This document shows positions 1 through 6,698 of a stretch of DNA of 64,000 bases, piece after piece. Position numbers and translations under genes: made by a program. Source of the DNA: Methanocorpusculum vombati (lineage in GTDB: Archaea; Halobacteriota; Methanomicrobia; Methanomicrobiales; Methanocorpusculaceae); NCBI RefSeq assembly GCF_026891935.1, contig NZ_JAPTGC010000003.1, forward strand, positions 1 to 64,000, given 5' to 3'. Under the pieces are notes generated by a model. The model ran no database searches. It saw only the letters and a program-made list of their open reading frames with translations, and had not been told where the DNA came from. Within the stretch, counting starts at the first letter, position 1. Each line of letters starts with the position of its first letter.

Positions 1-31
1 AAAATTCCTCCGCCTCCCCGCCGCAGACCAT

Positions 32-66
32 TGTTTCGTGTTTCGTGTTTTGTGTTTCGTGTCTCG
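32..66. repeat. Five tandem heptamers upstream of an RHH gene
   Basis: Five consecutive 7-bp units: TGTTTCG, TGTTTCG, TGTTTTG, TGTTTCG, TGTCTCG. They end 19 bp before the start codon of the ribbon-helix-helix gene at 86. Short tandem iterons next to an RHH gene are typical operator or replication/partition sites, so autoregulation is a reasonable inference. A simple low-complexity repeat is the alternative. Confidence 0.75.
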
Positions 67-85
67 TGACATCCCCCCAAAAACC

Positions 86-556
86 ATGACCACCCGAATC
101 GCCTACTTCCGCCTCCCCGCCGACCTTCTCGACCGGCTCGACCTCGCCATCCGCCGCATGGGATACCCCTCCCGCAGCGACTACTTCACCGCCTGCGCCC
201 TCGTCACCCTGCACCAGCCCGGCGAAACCGCAGAACAGCTCGACCCGCAGACAACCTGCTGGATCACCGCAACCGTCGCAACCGCCGAAACCCTCAGCCG
301 CGAACTCTTCGCCCTCATCAAAACCATCTCCCACTCCGTCCTTGCCGTCAAAGGAGTAACCGCCGCCTGGCGGCACACCGGCGACATCCTCCGCCGCGAA
401 CTCTACCAGCGTACCGGCATCTGGGCAACCGACCAGGAAATCTGCCGCGAACTCAAAGCATACGAAATCGTCCATCACACCGAATTCCTCTATCAGCGCA
501 GCAGCGTCCTCGCCGAACAGCACGGCATCGCCCCCGGCCGCCGCACCGACACCTGA
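86..556 (+). CDS. Ribbon-helix-helix-like DNA-binding protein
   Basis: A 156-residue protein. Residues about 3-45 fit a short beta strand (TRIAYFRLP) followed by two helices, the second beginning SRSDYFTACALV, the arrangement of CopG/Arc-type ribbon-helix-helix domains. The remaining 110 residues are charged and probably helical, and I do not recognise them. The ATG at 86 was chosen because upstream in-frame codons run through the heptamer repeat and do not look like protein. It lies 24 bp before the HNH gene, so the two may be co-transcribed. A transcriptional or plasmid/virus-type regulator is the most likely role. Confidence 0.55.
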   Translation: MTTRIAYFRLPADLLDRLDLAIRRMGYPSRSDYFTACALVTLHQPGETAEQLDPQTTCWITATVATAETLSRELFALIKTISHSVLAVKGVTAAWRHTGDILRRELYQRTGIWATDQEICRELKAYEIVHHTEFLYQRSSVLAEQHGIAPGRRTDT

Positions 557-580
557 CCACCCTCCCTGACCCCCACCATC

Positions 581-1120
581 ATGACCCGCACCGCACAACC
601 CCCCGAACCATCCGCCCGCAAAACACCCGTCTTCGGCATCCACGCCGGTGACTACGCCGCATGGTACCTCCACACCACCGGCAGATGGAACGTCAACTGC
701 CAAACCGGCACCATCACCGACACCCGCACCGGAAAACCCGTCCGTTTCTCTCCCGACCCCGGCAGCTACCTCCGCACCCGCGTCCGCATCCTCGGCATGT
801 CCGTCTCCGTCTGCAAACACCGCGCCGTATGGGCCGTCGCTCACGGCATCCTCGCACTCCCGCTCCAGTATGACCTGGAAGTTGACCACATCAACCACGA
901 CCGGACCGACTGCCGCATCGAAAACCTCCGGCTCCTCACCCGCGCCCAGAACGCCGCATCCGGCAGCAAAACCATCCCGCACGATCTTGTCCGGCATATC
1001 CGTGCCGCCTACGCCGGGGGAGAAGTAACCCAGGCAGAACTCGCAAAACGTCACGGCATCGCCCCCGCAACCGTCCGGCGGATCGTCCGCCGCATCACCT
1101 ACCGGAGCGTGGACGCATGA
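581..1120 (+). CDS. HNH endonuclease with C-terminal helix-turn-helix
   Basis: A 179-residue protein. Residues 101-125 contain the HNH core: VDHINHDRTDCRIENLRLLT, with DH at 102-103, N105 and N115, as in phage and homing-type HNH nucleases. Residues about 148-172 (TQAELAKRHGIAPATVRRI) form a helix-turn-helix likely to direct DNA recognition. Such stand-alone HNH proteins are common in proviruses and integrated elements. The stop overlaps the next start (ATGA at 1117-1120), indicating translational coupling with the zinc-ribbon peptide. Whether it acts as a homing nuclease, a packaging nuclease or a defence enzyme cannot be decided from sequence. Confidence 0.85.
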   Translation: MTRTAQPPEPSARKTPVFGIHAGDYAAWYLHTTGRWNVNCQTGTITDTRTGKPVRFSPDPGSYLRTRVRILGMSVSVCKHRAVWAVAHGILALPLQYDLEVDHINHDRTDCRIENLRLLTRAQNAASGSKTIPHDLVRHIRAAYAGGEVTQAELAKRHGIAPATVRRIVRRITYRSVDA

Positions 1121-1344
1121 CCCCGGCTGACACCGTATTATACACCTGCCCCGTCTGCATCTCCGCCTTCCGGCTCGAACGAACCGCAGATGATCCCGTC
1201 CCCGGCATCCTCACCTGCCCTCTCTGCGGCAGCTCCTCGGTTCGCGTGGATCCCCGCGAACGCGAGATGATCGAAAAAGCGTACACTCTCCAGATCTGCG
1301 TTCGGGATATTATCTCCGAACGGGCGCGGGAACGAGAAGCATAA
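1117..1344 (+). CDS. Small zinc-ribbon protein
   Basis: A 75-residue protein with two CxxC knuckles, C11-C14 and C34-C37, separated by 19 residues, which is zinc-ribbon geometry. A charged helical tail follows. It is translationally coupled to the HNH gene through an ATGA overlap. The family is not recognised. A DNA- or protein-binding accessory to the upstream nuclease is a plausible but unproven role. Confidence 0.6.
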   Translation: MTPADTVLYTCPVCISAFRLERTADDPVPGILTCPLCGSSSVRVDPREREMIEKAYTLQICVRDIISERAREREA

Positions 1345-1370
1345 GGTAACGAAGATAGCAGTCTCCGACC

Positions 1371-1424
1371 TGCGGATGCATGCATAAAGCAGAACCGGAA
1401 ATCCCCGGTCTGCGGATGCATGCA
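1371..1424. repeat. Pair of 14-bp direct repeats
   Basis: TGCGGATGCATGCA occurs at 1371-1384 and again at 1411-1424, 40 bp apart. Each copy contains the palindrome TGCATGCA/GCATGC. The second copy runs into the large hairpin at 1421-1462. This could be an operator or an element end. Confidence 0.7.
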
Positions 1425-1462
1425 CAAAAACGCGAATTCGCGTGAATTCGCGTTTCTGTGCA
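1421..1462. other. Near-perfect 42-nt inverted repeat
   Basis: The arms are TGCACAA + AAACGCGAATTC and GAATTCGCGTTT + C + TGTGCA around a GCGT loop. That makes 19-bp arms with one mismatch (1427/1456), the inner 12 bp being perfect. It lies between the HNH operon and the GxxExxY pseudogene. No T-tract follows on either strand, so it is not a simple terminator. A protein-binding site, a recombination site or a structured 5' leader are the candidates. Confidence 0.75.
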
Positions 1463-1471
1463 CGGTGCCCC

Positions 1472-2103
1472 ATGTCCGAGACTCCCGAACAACGGAAAAC
1501 TCATCGAACCTCTCACCCCTCATCAGCGCGAAGACTCATTATCTCTTCCGTATATCAGACTACCCTGCCTGCCATTGAATCGGACGATCTCTCGTACGCA
1601 CAGGAAGTATACACCATAACGCGCAGTGCAATGAACGTCTACAACCAGCCTGGTGTCGGATTCTTAGAAACCGTCAATCAGGAAGCACTCGAATGGGAAC
1701 TGAAACAGAAAAATATCCCCTGCAAATCCCAAACACCCCTTACCATCTACCATCGGGGAGAACAACTCAGCAAAAATACAGTGCAGACCTCATCTGCTTC
1801 AATACCCTCATCCTTGAACTCAAAGTAACAGACGAACTCACCACCGCCGACCGGGCACCGCTCATCAACTACCTCAAAGCAACCGGAAAACAGACTGGAG
1901 TTCTTCTCAATTTCGGCAACAAAAAAGGCCTTGAATGGAAACGATACATCTTCACCACCACCACCTGCCTCACCAGAAACAACATACCCAAAACCCCGGA
2001 ACTGAAAACCCGTCAAACACCAGCAACACCCGGCGGACAGCCCCGCATGCCTGACGGCATGCGGGCCCGTCCGCAGGTATCCCGCTCTCATACGATACCA
2101 TGA
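1472..2103 (+). pseudogene. GxxExxY protein (PD-(D/E)XK-like), frameshifted
   Basis: The first part (frame of the ATG at 1472) reads GVGFLETVNQEALEWELK, the GxxExxY family signature. From about 1770 the homology continues only in the -1 frame: YSADLICFNTLILELK, then LINYLKATGKQTGVLLNFG, the conserved core of the same family. Adding one A to the run of five A at about 1771-1775 would restore one frame (...SKKYSADL...). The shifted frame runs to the TGA at 2101-2103, which overlaps the next start codon. The family is widespread, nuclease-fold, and of unsettled function. A sequencing error in the homopolymer would give the same picture. The last 45 residues are not part of the family core. Confidence 0.8.
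2043..2064. other. Inverted repeat, 9-bp arms
   Basis: CCGCATGCC and GGCATGCGG flank a TGAC loop, a perfect stem. It lies about 36 bp before the start at 2100 and shares the GCATGC core with the direct repeats at 1371 and 1411. It could be an operator for the 2100 gene. Confidence 0.6.
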
Positions 2104-2609
2104 CCACCCAATACCCAACCCCCGCCGCCGTACTCACCGCAGTACAGCACACCTGCCCGACCCCCGGCAACCCCTACGAAGAAGCACTCTGGCACACCCG
2201 CCTTGCCGAAACCTGTGAAACCCTCGCCGCAGACGCCCGCAGCATCGCCCGCAGCGCAATCAACACCATCGAAACCAACGGCATCACCCACCCAGACTAC
2301 ACCATCATCCGCCCCGTAAAGACCATCTCCCGCGTCAACCTTGACAAACTGAAAACACTCTTCCCCCGGATCGCAGAAAAACTCACCCACATCCGCGCCT
2401 GTGACGCAGAAAAACTCATCGGCAGAACCGAACTCTGCCACCTCACCGAAGAAATCGCCGGCGACCGTATCCTCCCCTACCTCAGAATCAACATCAGCGA
2501 CCTCGCAAAAGAACTCAGCCCGGCAGAACTTCCCGCCTACCTCATCACCACCCAAAAACCCCTTGACCCCTGCATCATCCGCCGGGAGGACACCCATGTA
2601 CTGGTATGA
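2100..2609 (+). CDS. Unrecognised accessory protein, 169 aa
   Basis: I do not recognise the family. The protein is soluble and helical, with a conserved-looking middle: THPDYTIIRPVKTISRVN and LDKLKTLFPRIAEKLTHIRA. Its ATG at 2100 overlaps the TGA closing the frameshifted GxxExxY reading frame, and its end overlaps the 60-residue HTH gene by 14 bp, so it belongs to the accessory operon. Codon use resembles the neighbouring accessory genes. The setting beside HNH, RHH and KilA-N-type genes suggests a virus- or plasmid-type function, but no activity can be assigned. Confidence 0.6.
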   Translation: MTTQYPTPAAVLTAVQHTCPTPGNPYEEALWHTRLAETCETLAADARSIARSAINTIETNGITHPDYTIIRPVKTISRVNLDKLKTLFPRIAEKLTHIRACDAEKLIGRTELCHLTEEIAGDRILPYLRINISDLAKELSPAELPAYLITTQKPLDPCIIRREDTHVLV

Positions 2610-2778
2610 CTACCCCGAACTCCGCGACCGCGCCTACCTCATCGCAAAACTTCGCGAAGGCCTCAGCTACCGCCAGATAGGGGACATCCTCGGCTGCTCC
2701 CGCGACGTCATCCGCGGCGCAGTACGAAAACACAAACTCAGCCGTCCCCTCATCTTCAGCCCGCCGAAGCAGACATAA
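2596..2778 (+). CDS. 60-aa helix-turn-helix protein
   Basis: The start is the ATG at 2596 in CACCCATG, with a GGGAGGA ribosome-binding site about 7 bp upstream. Residues about 20-48 (EGLSYRQIGDILGCSRDVIR) are a clear homeodomain-like helix-turn-helix of the type seen in resolvase/transposase tails and small phage regulators. It overlaps the end of the 2100 gene by 14 bp and is followed by a T7 tract at about 2791. It is probably a small DNA-binding regulator; the exact family is unknown. Confidence 0.65.
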   Translation: MYWYDYPELRDRAYLIAKLREGLSYRQIGDILGCSRDVIRGAVRKHKLSRPLIFSPPKQT

Positions 2779-3034
2779 CATACCCCAACCCTTTTTTTCA
2801 AACAGACTGCCGACAACATATCCGGACAAAAAAGGTACCACGCGGCCCGGCGTCTCCGGTCCTGCCGCCGCACCCTCATGATCCCGCTGTATCTCCGCAT
2901 CCTCCGCACCGGAAAGAAAAAACCTCCCCTCTCCCGGAACATATTATCCCCGCATCCCCAATATACAAATCAGAGAAAGGGAAATCACCCCCAAAACATC
3001 AGAACCCCCAATCCCTTTCTCCAGGAAAAAAAAC
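2779..3034. other. Intergenic region with possible promoter
   Basis: No coding sequence is supported here. A T-tract (CCCTTTTTTTC, about 2788-2798) follows the HTH gene and may terminate it. An AT-rich stretch, AATATACAAAT at about 2960-2970, could be the TATA box for the 3035 gene, which would leave a leader of roughly 45 nt. Confidence 0.4.
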
Positions 3035-3550
3035 ATGCCACTCGACTTCACCCCAACCACAATCGTGAAGAGTGCAAAACGCACCTTCACCGCACCGATC
3101 ACCTCTGCGAACACATTCGACGAAACAATCGCCGCACTCAAAGCAGCAGACAACCCCCTCGGCGCAACCCCCTACCAGACCGCAGGTGAAACCATCGACG
3201 GCGTCCTCACCGCCGCCGAATCCTACCGTGCCACCATCGAATACGTAGACACCCTCGGAAAAACCCTCGGCGCAATCACCATCAGCGCCCCCGGCCGTGA
3301 CGCCTACGAGACAATCATCGCAGAAATCCTCGCAACAACCGCCATCACCACTGCCTACGGCGCGGACACAACCGCAAACCGCAACACCGCAAAAGACAGC
3401 TGGAACGTCCGCCTCAAAATCCACGACCCAACCGGCGAAAACTACTACCTCAGCTTCACCAGAAAAGACCTCAGAATCAACTCCTACGAGGCCGACACCA
3501 TCCTCACCAAAGTAGACACCTGGGCAGACGGCGTAGCCGCACTCAACTAA
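3035..3550 (+). CDS. Unrecognised protein, 171 aa
   Basis: A Thr/Ala-rich protein with no signal peptide or membrane segment. Recognisable blocks are TFTAPITSANTFDETIAALK near the start and NVRLKIHDPTGENYYLSF near the end. The second looks like the edge of a beta-rich fold. The start at 3035 follows a weak CCAGGA site. It is flanked by its own putative promoter and by a very large hairpin, so it is probably a monocistronic, possibly well expressed, accessory gene. A virion or surface-associated structural role is possible, but there is no direct evidence. Confidence 0.55.
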   Translation: MPLDFTPTTIVKSAKRTFTAPITSANTFDETIAALKAADNPLGATPYQTAGETIDGVLTAAESYRATIEYVDTLGKTLGAITISAPGRDAYETIIAEILATTAITTAYGADTTANRNTAKDSWNVRLKIHDPTGENYYLSFTRKDLRINSYEADTILTKVDTWADGVAALN

Positions 3551-3561
3551 CCGACCCTGCT

Positions 3562-3622
3562 GTTTTCTAAAGTGGGAGTTTGCATCCGCCCGGAACCGGG
3601 CGGGGCAACCCCCACAGAAAAC
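3562..3622. terminator. Large imperfect hairpin after the 3035 gene
   Basis: The outer arms are GTTTTCT/AGAAAAC and GTGGG/CCCAC. The inner part is a perfect palindrome, CCGCCCGG-AA-CCGGGCGG, at 3586-3603. The element starts about 11 bp after the stop codon. It could terminate transcription or stabilise the 3' end. No T-run follows, so 3'-end protection or a DNA-level role is equally possible. Confidence 0.5.
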
Positions 3623-3719
3623 GATCCGGCGCGGTCCACTCGCGGGCTCCGCCCGCTCGGACGCAGCGGTTGAATCAGACATCCCGAACAAAAAACATCA
3701 CAAAAGGAAAAACACCATC

Positions 3720-3869
3720 ATGGACCCCATCACCACCATCCTCATCCTCGGCGCAGCCGCTCAGGGCATCGCATTCGCCGTACTTATCCTCGCAGGCCCC
3801 GTGTATGCATGGAACGACCGGTGGCTTGACCGCACCCATCAGGAAACCGCAAGAGAAGATCGGGAATAA
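3720..3869 (+). CDS. Small membrane peptide, 49 aa
   Basis: The ATG at 3720 is preceded by AAAAGGAAAAACACC, a plausible ribosome-binding site. Residues about 4-35 form one strong transmembrane helix (ILILGAAAQGIAFAVLILAG), followed by a charged tail, TARED-RE. The stop is at 3867-3869 and a T8 tract follows at 3880. Codon use matches the neighbours. Holins, toxin peptides and accessory transport subunits share this architecture. The function is unknown. Confidence 0.55.
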   Translation: MDPITTILILGAAAQGIAFAVLILAGPVYAWNDRWLDRTHQETAREDRE

Positions 3870-3879
3870 AACCCGATCA

Positions 3880-3887
3880 TTTTTTTT
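3880..3887 (+). terminator. T8 tract terminator
   Basis: Eight T residues lie 10 bp after the stop of the small membrane peptide. This is the usual intrinsic signal for archaeal RNA polymerase. Confidence 0.55.
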
Positions 3888-4085
3888 CGAACACCCTCCT
3901 CAAAAGACCTGCATGAACTCTAAGAAAAATAGAGGGAGAGCAGGATTCCGGATTTTTCAGATGCACACAAATCATTCATAAAAATCACCAAGAATCAGTC
4001 TTCATTGACCAAACATATATCATTGCTCCCCGCAGAATATCTCTCATCTTCATCAGACAGGGAATCTGCACAAACCCGGGTAACC

Positions 4086-4451
4086 ATGACAACAATTGAC
4101 GTAAACGGAACTGATGTCACCGTCATAAAAATCGAAGACAACGATTCTATCTCTCTTACCGATATGGTCAGAAACACCGAAAATGGATATGTTCTCATCG
4201 GAAACCGGCTTTAAAACAGAAACACAATCGAATTTCTGGGAATCTGGGAACACATGTACAACCCGGATTTTAATTCCATCGAATTCGATGGAATTAAAAA
4301 CGAGGCGGGGCTCAACCGCTTTGCCCTCTCCGTAAAGCAATGGAGTGAACGGGTCAATTCCCGCGGGATAAAACGCAAAACCCCAATAACTCCAAAAACC
4401 TCACCCCTGCCAACGGCTCATTCCCGTCCCCAAAAACCATCCCGGGGCTGA
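4086..4451 (+). pseudogene. KilA-N domain protein, interrupted and truncated
   Basis: From the ATG at 4086 the reading frame gives VNGTDVTVIKIEDNDSISLTD and MVRNTENGYVLIGNRL, the opening of KilA-N proteins. It stops at TAA 4212-4214. The same frame then continues the family directly: NRNTIEFLGIWEHMYNPDF, then IKNEAGLNRFALSVKQWSER, ending at 4449-4451 without the rest of the domain. So there is an in-frame stop and a lost C-terminus. KilA-N proteins are DNA-binding proteins of viruses and integrated elements, so this supports the region being the remnant of one. GC content is lower than in the preceding genes. Confidence 0.85.
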
Positions 4452-4459
4452 ATATATTA
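4451..4459 (+). promoter_or_regulatory. TATA box of the DUF424-RFC operon
   Basis: AATATATTA is centred about 33 bp before the ATG at 4488. The expected transcription start is therefore only a few bases before the start codon, giving a near-leaderless message. It is the only clear promoter before the seven-gene run ending at 10394. Confidence 0.6.
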
Positions 4460-4487
4460 CCCCCCGCATCCAATACTACTCTTGCAA

Positions 4488-4781
4488 ATGTATCTCAAAA
4501 TACACAATATCCCCGGTCAGGGTGAAGTCATCGCCGTCTGCGACCGTGAACTTCTCAATACCACCCTCACCTGTCCCACCTGCGACATCATCATCGACCC
4601 CGGCTTCTACGGCGACGTCCTCGCAAACGAAACCGAAGTCCTTGCCGCCCTCACCGCCTCAGTCAACGCCAACATCATCGGAAAACGCGTCTGCGACCTC
4701 GCCATCGCCGCAGGACTCATCGACAAAGAATCCTGCATCATGATCGGCGACATCCCCCACGCCCAGATATACGGACTCTGA
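4488..4781 (+). CDS. DUF424 family protein
   Basis: A 97-residue protein with the family opening MYLKIHNIPGQGEVIAVCD and a CPTC pair in the middle. DUF424 proteins are conserved across euryarchaea, have no firm function, and often sit beside NMD3 or tRNA/ribosome genes, as here. A TTG two codons upstream (4482) is an alternative start, but the ATG at 4488 matches the usual family N-terminus. NMD3 begins 2 bp after the stop, so the two are co-transcribed. Confidence 0.8.
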   Translation: MYLKIHNIPGQGEVIAVCDRELLNTTLTCPTCDIIIDPGFYGDVLANETEVLAALTASVNANIIGKRVCDLAIAAGLIDKESCIMIGDIPHAQIYGL

Positions 4782-4783
4782 CC

Positions 4784-5878
4784 ATGACACTCACCTCAGG
4801 CTTCTGCCCCAAATGCGGAGCGCCAAGCGAAAACGGCGAACTCTGCGGAAACTGCCGCGTCAAAGACACCGTCTGGATCACCATCCAGCCCCGCGTCCAG
4901 TGCATACTCTGCCCCACCTGCGGCTCCACCAAAACCGCAGGCATCTGGAGCGACTGCCCCGTCGAACGCGACGAACTCGCATACAACCTCATCAACTCCG
5001 CAATATCCATCCACAAAGACGTAACCGACATCCAGAAAGACATTCACATCGTTGACATCAGCGTCAACCGCTCCATTGCAACCGTCTTCGTCTCCGGCAC
5101 CCTCTACGGCGTCCCTGTAGAAACCACCCAGAAAGTCAAACTCGTCTGGGCGCGCGAACAGTGCGACCGCTGCTGCCGCATCTCCGGCAGCTACTACGAA
5201 GGCGTCATTCAGGTCCGGGCTACCGGCAGAAAACCCACCCCGTTTGAACTCCGCCGCGCCGCAGAAATCGCCTACCAGATAGAAGACCAGCTCCAGACCG
5301 CCGGCGACCGGCTCTCGTTTGTCTCCGACATTGACGAACAAAAAGACGGAATCGACATCATCTTCAGCTCCCAGACCATCGGCAGCGCAATCTCCCACGA
5401 CATCTGCGGAGCACTCGGCGGAACCTTCACCACCCACCCCAAACTCGTCGGAGAAAAAGCCGGCGTCAAACTCTACCGCGTCACCTACTCCATCCGTCTT
5501 CCCCGCTTCTCCCGCGGTGACATCATCAGACACGACCGCGGCTACTTCCGCATCCTCCGCCAGACCAAAGACATGCTCTTCGTCTCCGACCTTGCAACCG
5601 GTCAGTCCCGCAACTTCAGGGAAGAAGACAGCGACGTCTTCATCGCAAACATCCACACCGCCGAACCCGCATCAATCATCTACCGCGATGCAGGCGCCCT
5701 CGGCATCCTTGACCCTGCAACCCAGGAAGTCCGCGAAATTCCCGACTACGCATGGATAGAAGCAGACGCAGGCGACACCCTCCTCATCGTCCGTGACCAC
5801 GACACCCTCATTCCCGCAGGCAAAACCGATGAAAGTCCGCAGGATCCCGAAGAATCAGTTGCCGGAATGCAGGTCTGA
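4784..5878 (+). CDS. nmd3: NMD3-family large-subunit ribosome assembly protein
   Basis: A 364-residue protein. The N-terminus has the paired zinc knuckles of NMD3: C8/C11 with C21/C24, then C40, C43 and C46. A further CDRCCR cluster lies around residue 128. The middle resembles the archaeal NMD3 core (ISHDICGALGGTFTTHPKLV). In eukaryotes NMD3 is the 60S export adaptor. In archaea it is taken to act in 50S maturation in the cytoplasm. The C-terminal 130 residues fit the eL21/OB-type domains of the family. It overlaps the next gene by 50 bp, so the two are tightly coupled. Confidence 0.85.
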   Translation: MTLTSGFCPKCGAPSENGELCGNCRVKDTVWITIQPRVQCILCPTCGSTKTAGIWSDCPVERDELAYNLINSAISIHKDVTDIQKDIHIVDISVNRSIATVFVSGTLYGVPVETTQKVKLVWAREQCDRCCRISGSYYEGVIQVRATGRKPTPFELRRAAEIAYQIEDQLQTAGDRLSFVSDIDEQKDGIDIIFSSQTIGSAISHDICGALGGTFTTHPKLVGEKAGVKLYRVTYSIRLPRFSRGDIIRHDRGYFRILRQTKDMLFVSDLATGQSRNFREEDSDVFIANIHTAEPASIIYRDAGALGILDPATQEVREIPDYAWIEADAGDTLLIVRDHDTLIPAGKTDESPQDPEESVAGMQV

Positions 5879-6698
5879 ACCCTGGGTTGACCAGACCCGC
5901 AGACCCTACTGCTGCGGGGAAGACGCCTACCTCCCCGTCCGGGCAGGATTCCCCTATGACCTTGACCTCCCCGAACGGCAGCCCTACACCGGCCCCGGCT
6001 ACCAGCGGCTCGGCGACACCCTCCTTCTCCACGGCGACGCCCCGACCGCAGATGCACTCACCACCCTCATTGACTGGGAACATCCCGCCTGCATCCTGCA
6101 CCTCAACCATCATGACGGCGTCATGCGGCTGCCTGACGTCACCGTCCTTTTTGGAACGCCCCACGACGTCACGTTCCGCGAAACCGGCATCACCTACACC
6201 CTCAACCCCGCAAAAGTCATGTTTTCGCAGGGAAACCGGCTCGAAAAACAGCGGATCAGAAACCTCATCCGTCCGGGCGAACAGGTCGCCGACATGTTCG
6301 CCGGTATCGGCTACTTCACCCTCTCCGCCGCAGTTGCCGGAGCAGTCGTGCATGCAATGGAGATCAATCCCGACTCCTGCGGATACCTGCGGAGAAACGC
6401 TGAGGCAAACGGTGTCGCAGACACCGTCACCATCGACTGCGGCGACTGCCGCACTCACCTTGCCGGCCCCTACGACCGCATCCTCATGGGACACTTCGAC
6501 GCCCCCGACTTCCTTTCTGCCGCCCTTGCCCATGCAAAGTCCGGCACCGTCCTCCACGTTCACGGCCTCGGCGACCGCACCGGAGACCTTACCGACACCC
6601 TGCAAGGAGCAGGTTTTAGGTATTCTCTCAGCGAACATAAAGTAAAGAAATATGCAAGCCGCACCTGGCACTGCGTATGGGACATAGAACTCAGATGA
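5829..6698 (+). CDS. taw2: Trm5/TYW2-family enzyme, probably Taw2
   Basis: A 289-residue class I AdoMet-dependent enzyme acting on position 37 of tRNA-Phe. The family signature NPAKVMFSQGNRLEKQRI lies at 126-143, the AdoMet-binding VADMFAGIGYFTLSAA at 153-168, and the acidic residue in AMEINP at 178. Trm5 methyltransferases carry an NLP motif. Here the equivalent position reads MGHFDAP, closer to Taw2 enzymes, which transfer the aminocarboxypropyl group in wyosine synthesis. The ATG at 5829 (MKVRRIPK) was preferred over the in-frame GTG at 5793 because it starts the conserved region. Its stop overlaps the coaBC start (ATGA). Confidence 0.75.
   Translation: MKVRRIPKNQLPECRSEPWVDQTRRPYCCGEDAYLPVRAGFPYDLDLPERQPYTGPGYQRLGDTLLLHGDAPTADALTTLIDWEHPACILHLNHHDGVMRLPDVTVLFGTPHDVTFRETGITYTLNPAKVMFSQGNRLEKQRIRNLIRPGEQVADMFAGIGYFTLSAAVAGAVVHAMEINPDSCGYLRRNAEANGVADTVTIDCGDCRTHLAGPYDRILMGHFDAPDFLSAALAHAKSGTVLHVHGLGDRTGDLTDTLQGAGFRYSLSEHKVKKYASRTWHCVWDIELR

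Noticed and set aside
1766-1780. Programmed -1 frameshift in the GxxExxY gene
   Set aside because: The zero-frame codons AGC AAA AAT do not make a canonical slippery heptamer, and no downstream stem was found close by; a lost A is simpler.
2878-3189. 103-aa reading frame overlapping the 3035 gene
   Set aside because: Its Arg/His/Pro-rich sequence is the shifted reading of the real gene and promoter region.
4996-5656. Long antisense reading frames opposite NMD3 and other GC-rich genes
   Set aside because: Their low-complexity Val/Asp/Gly composition is the mirror of C-ending codons in the real genes; no start signals or motifs.
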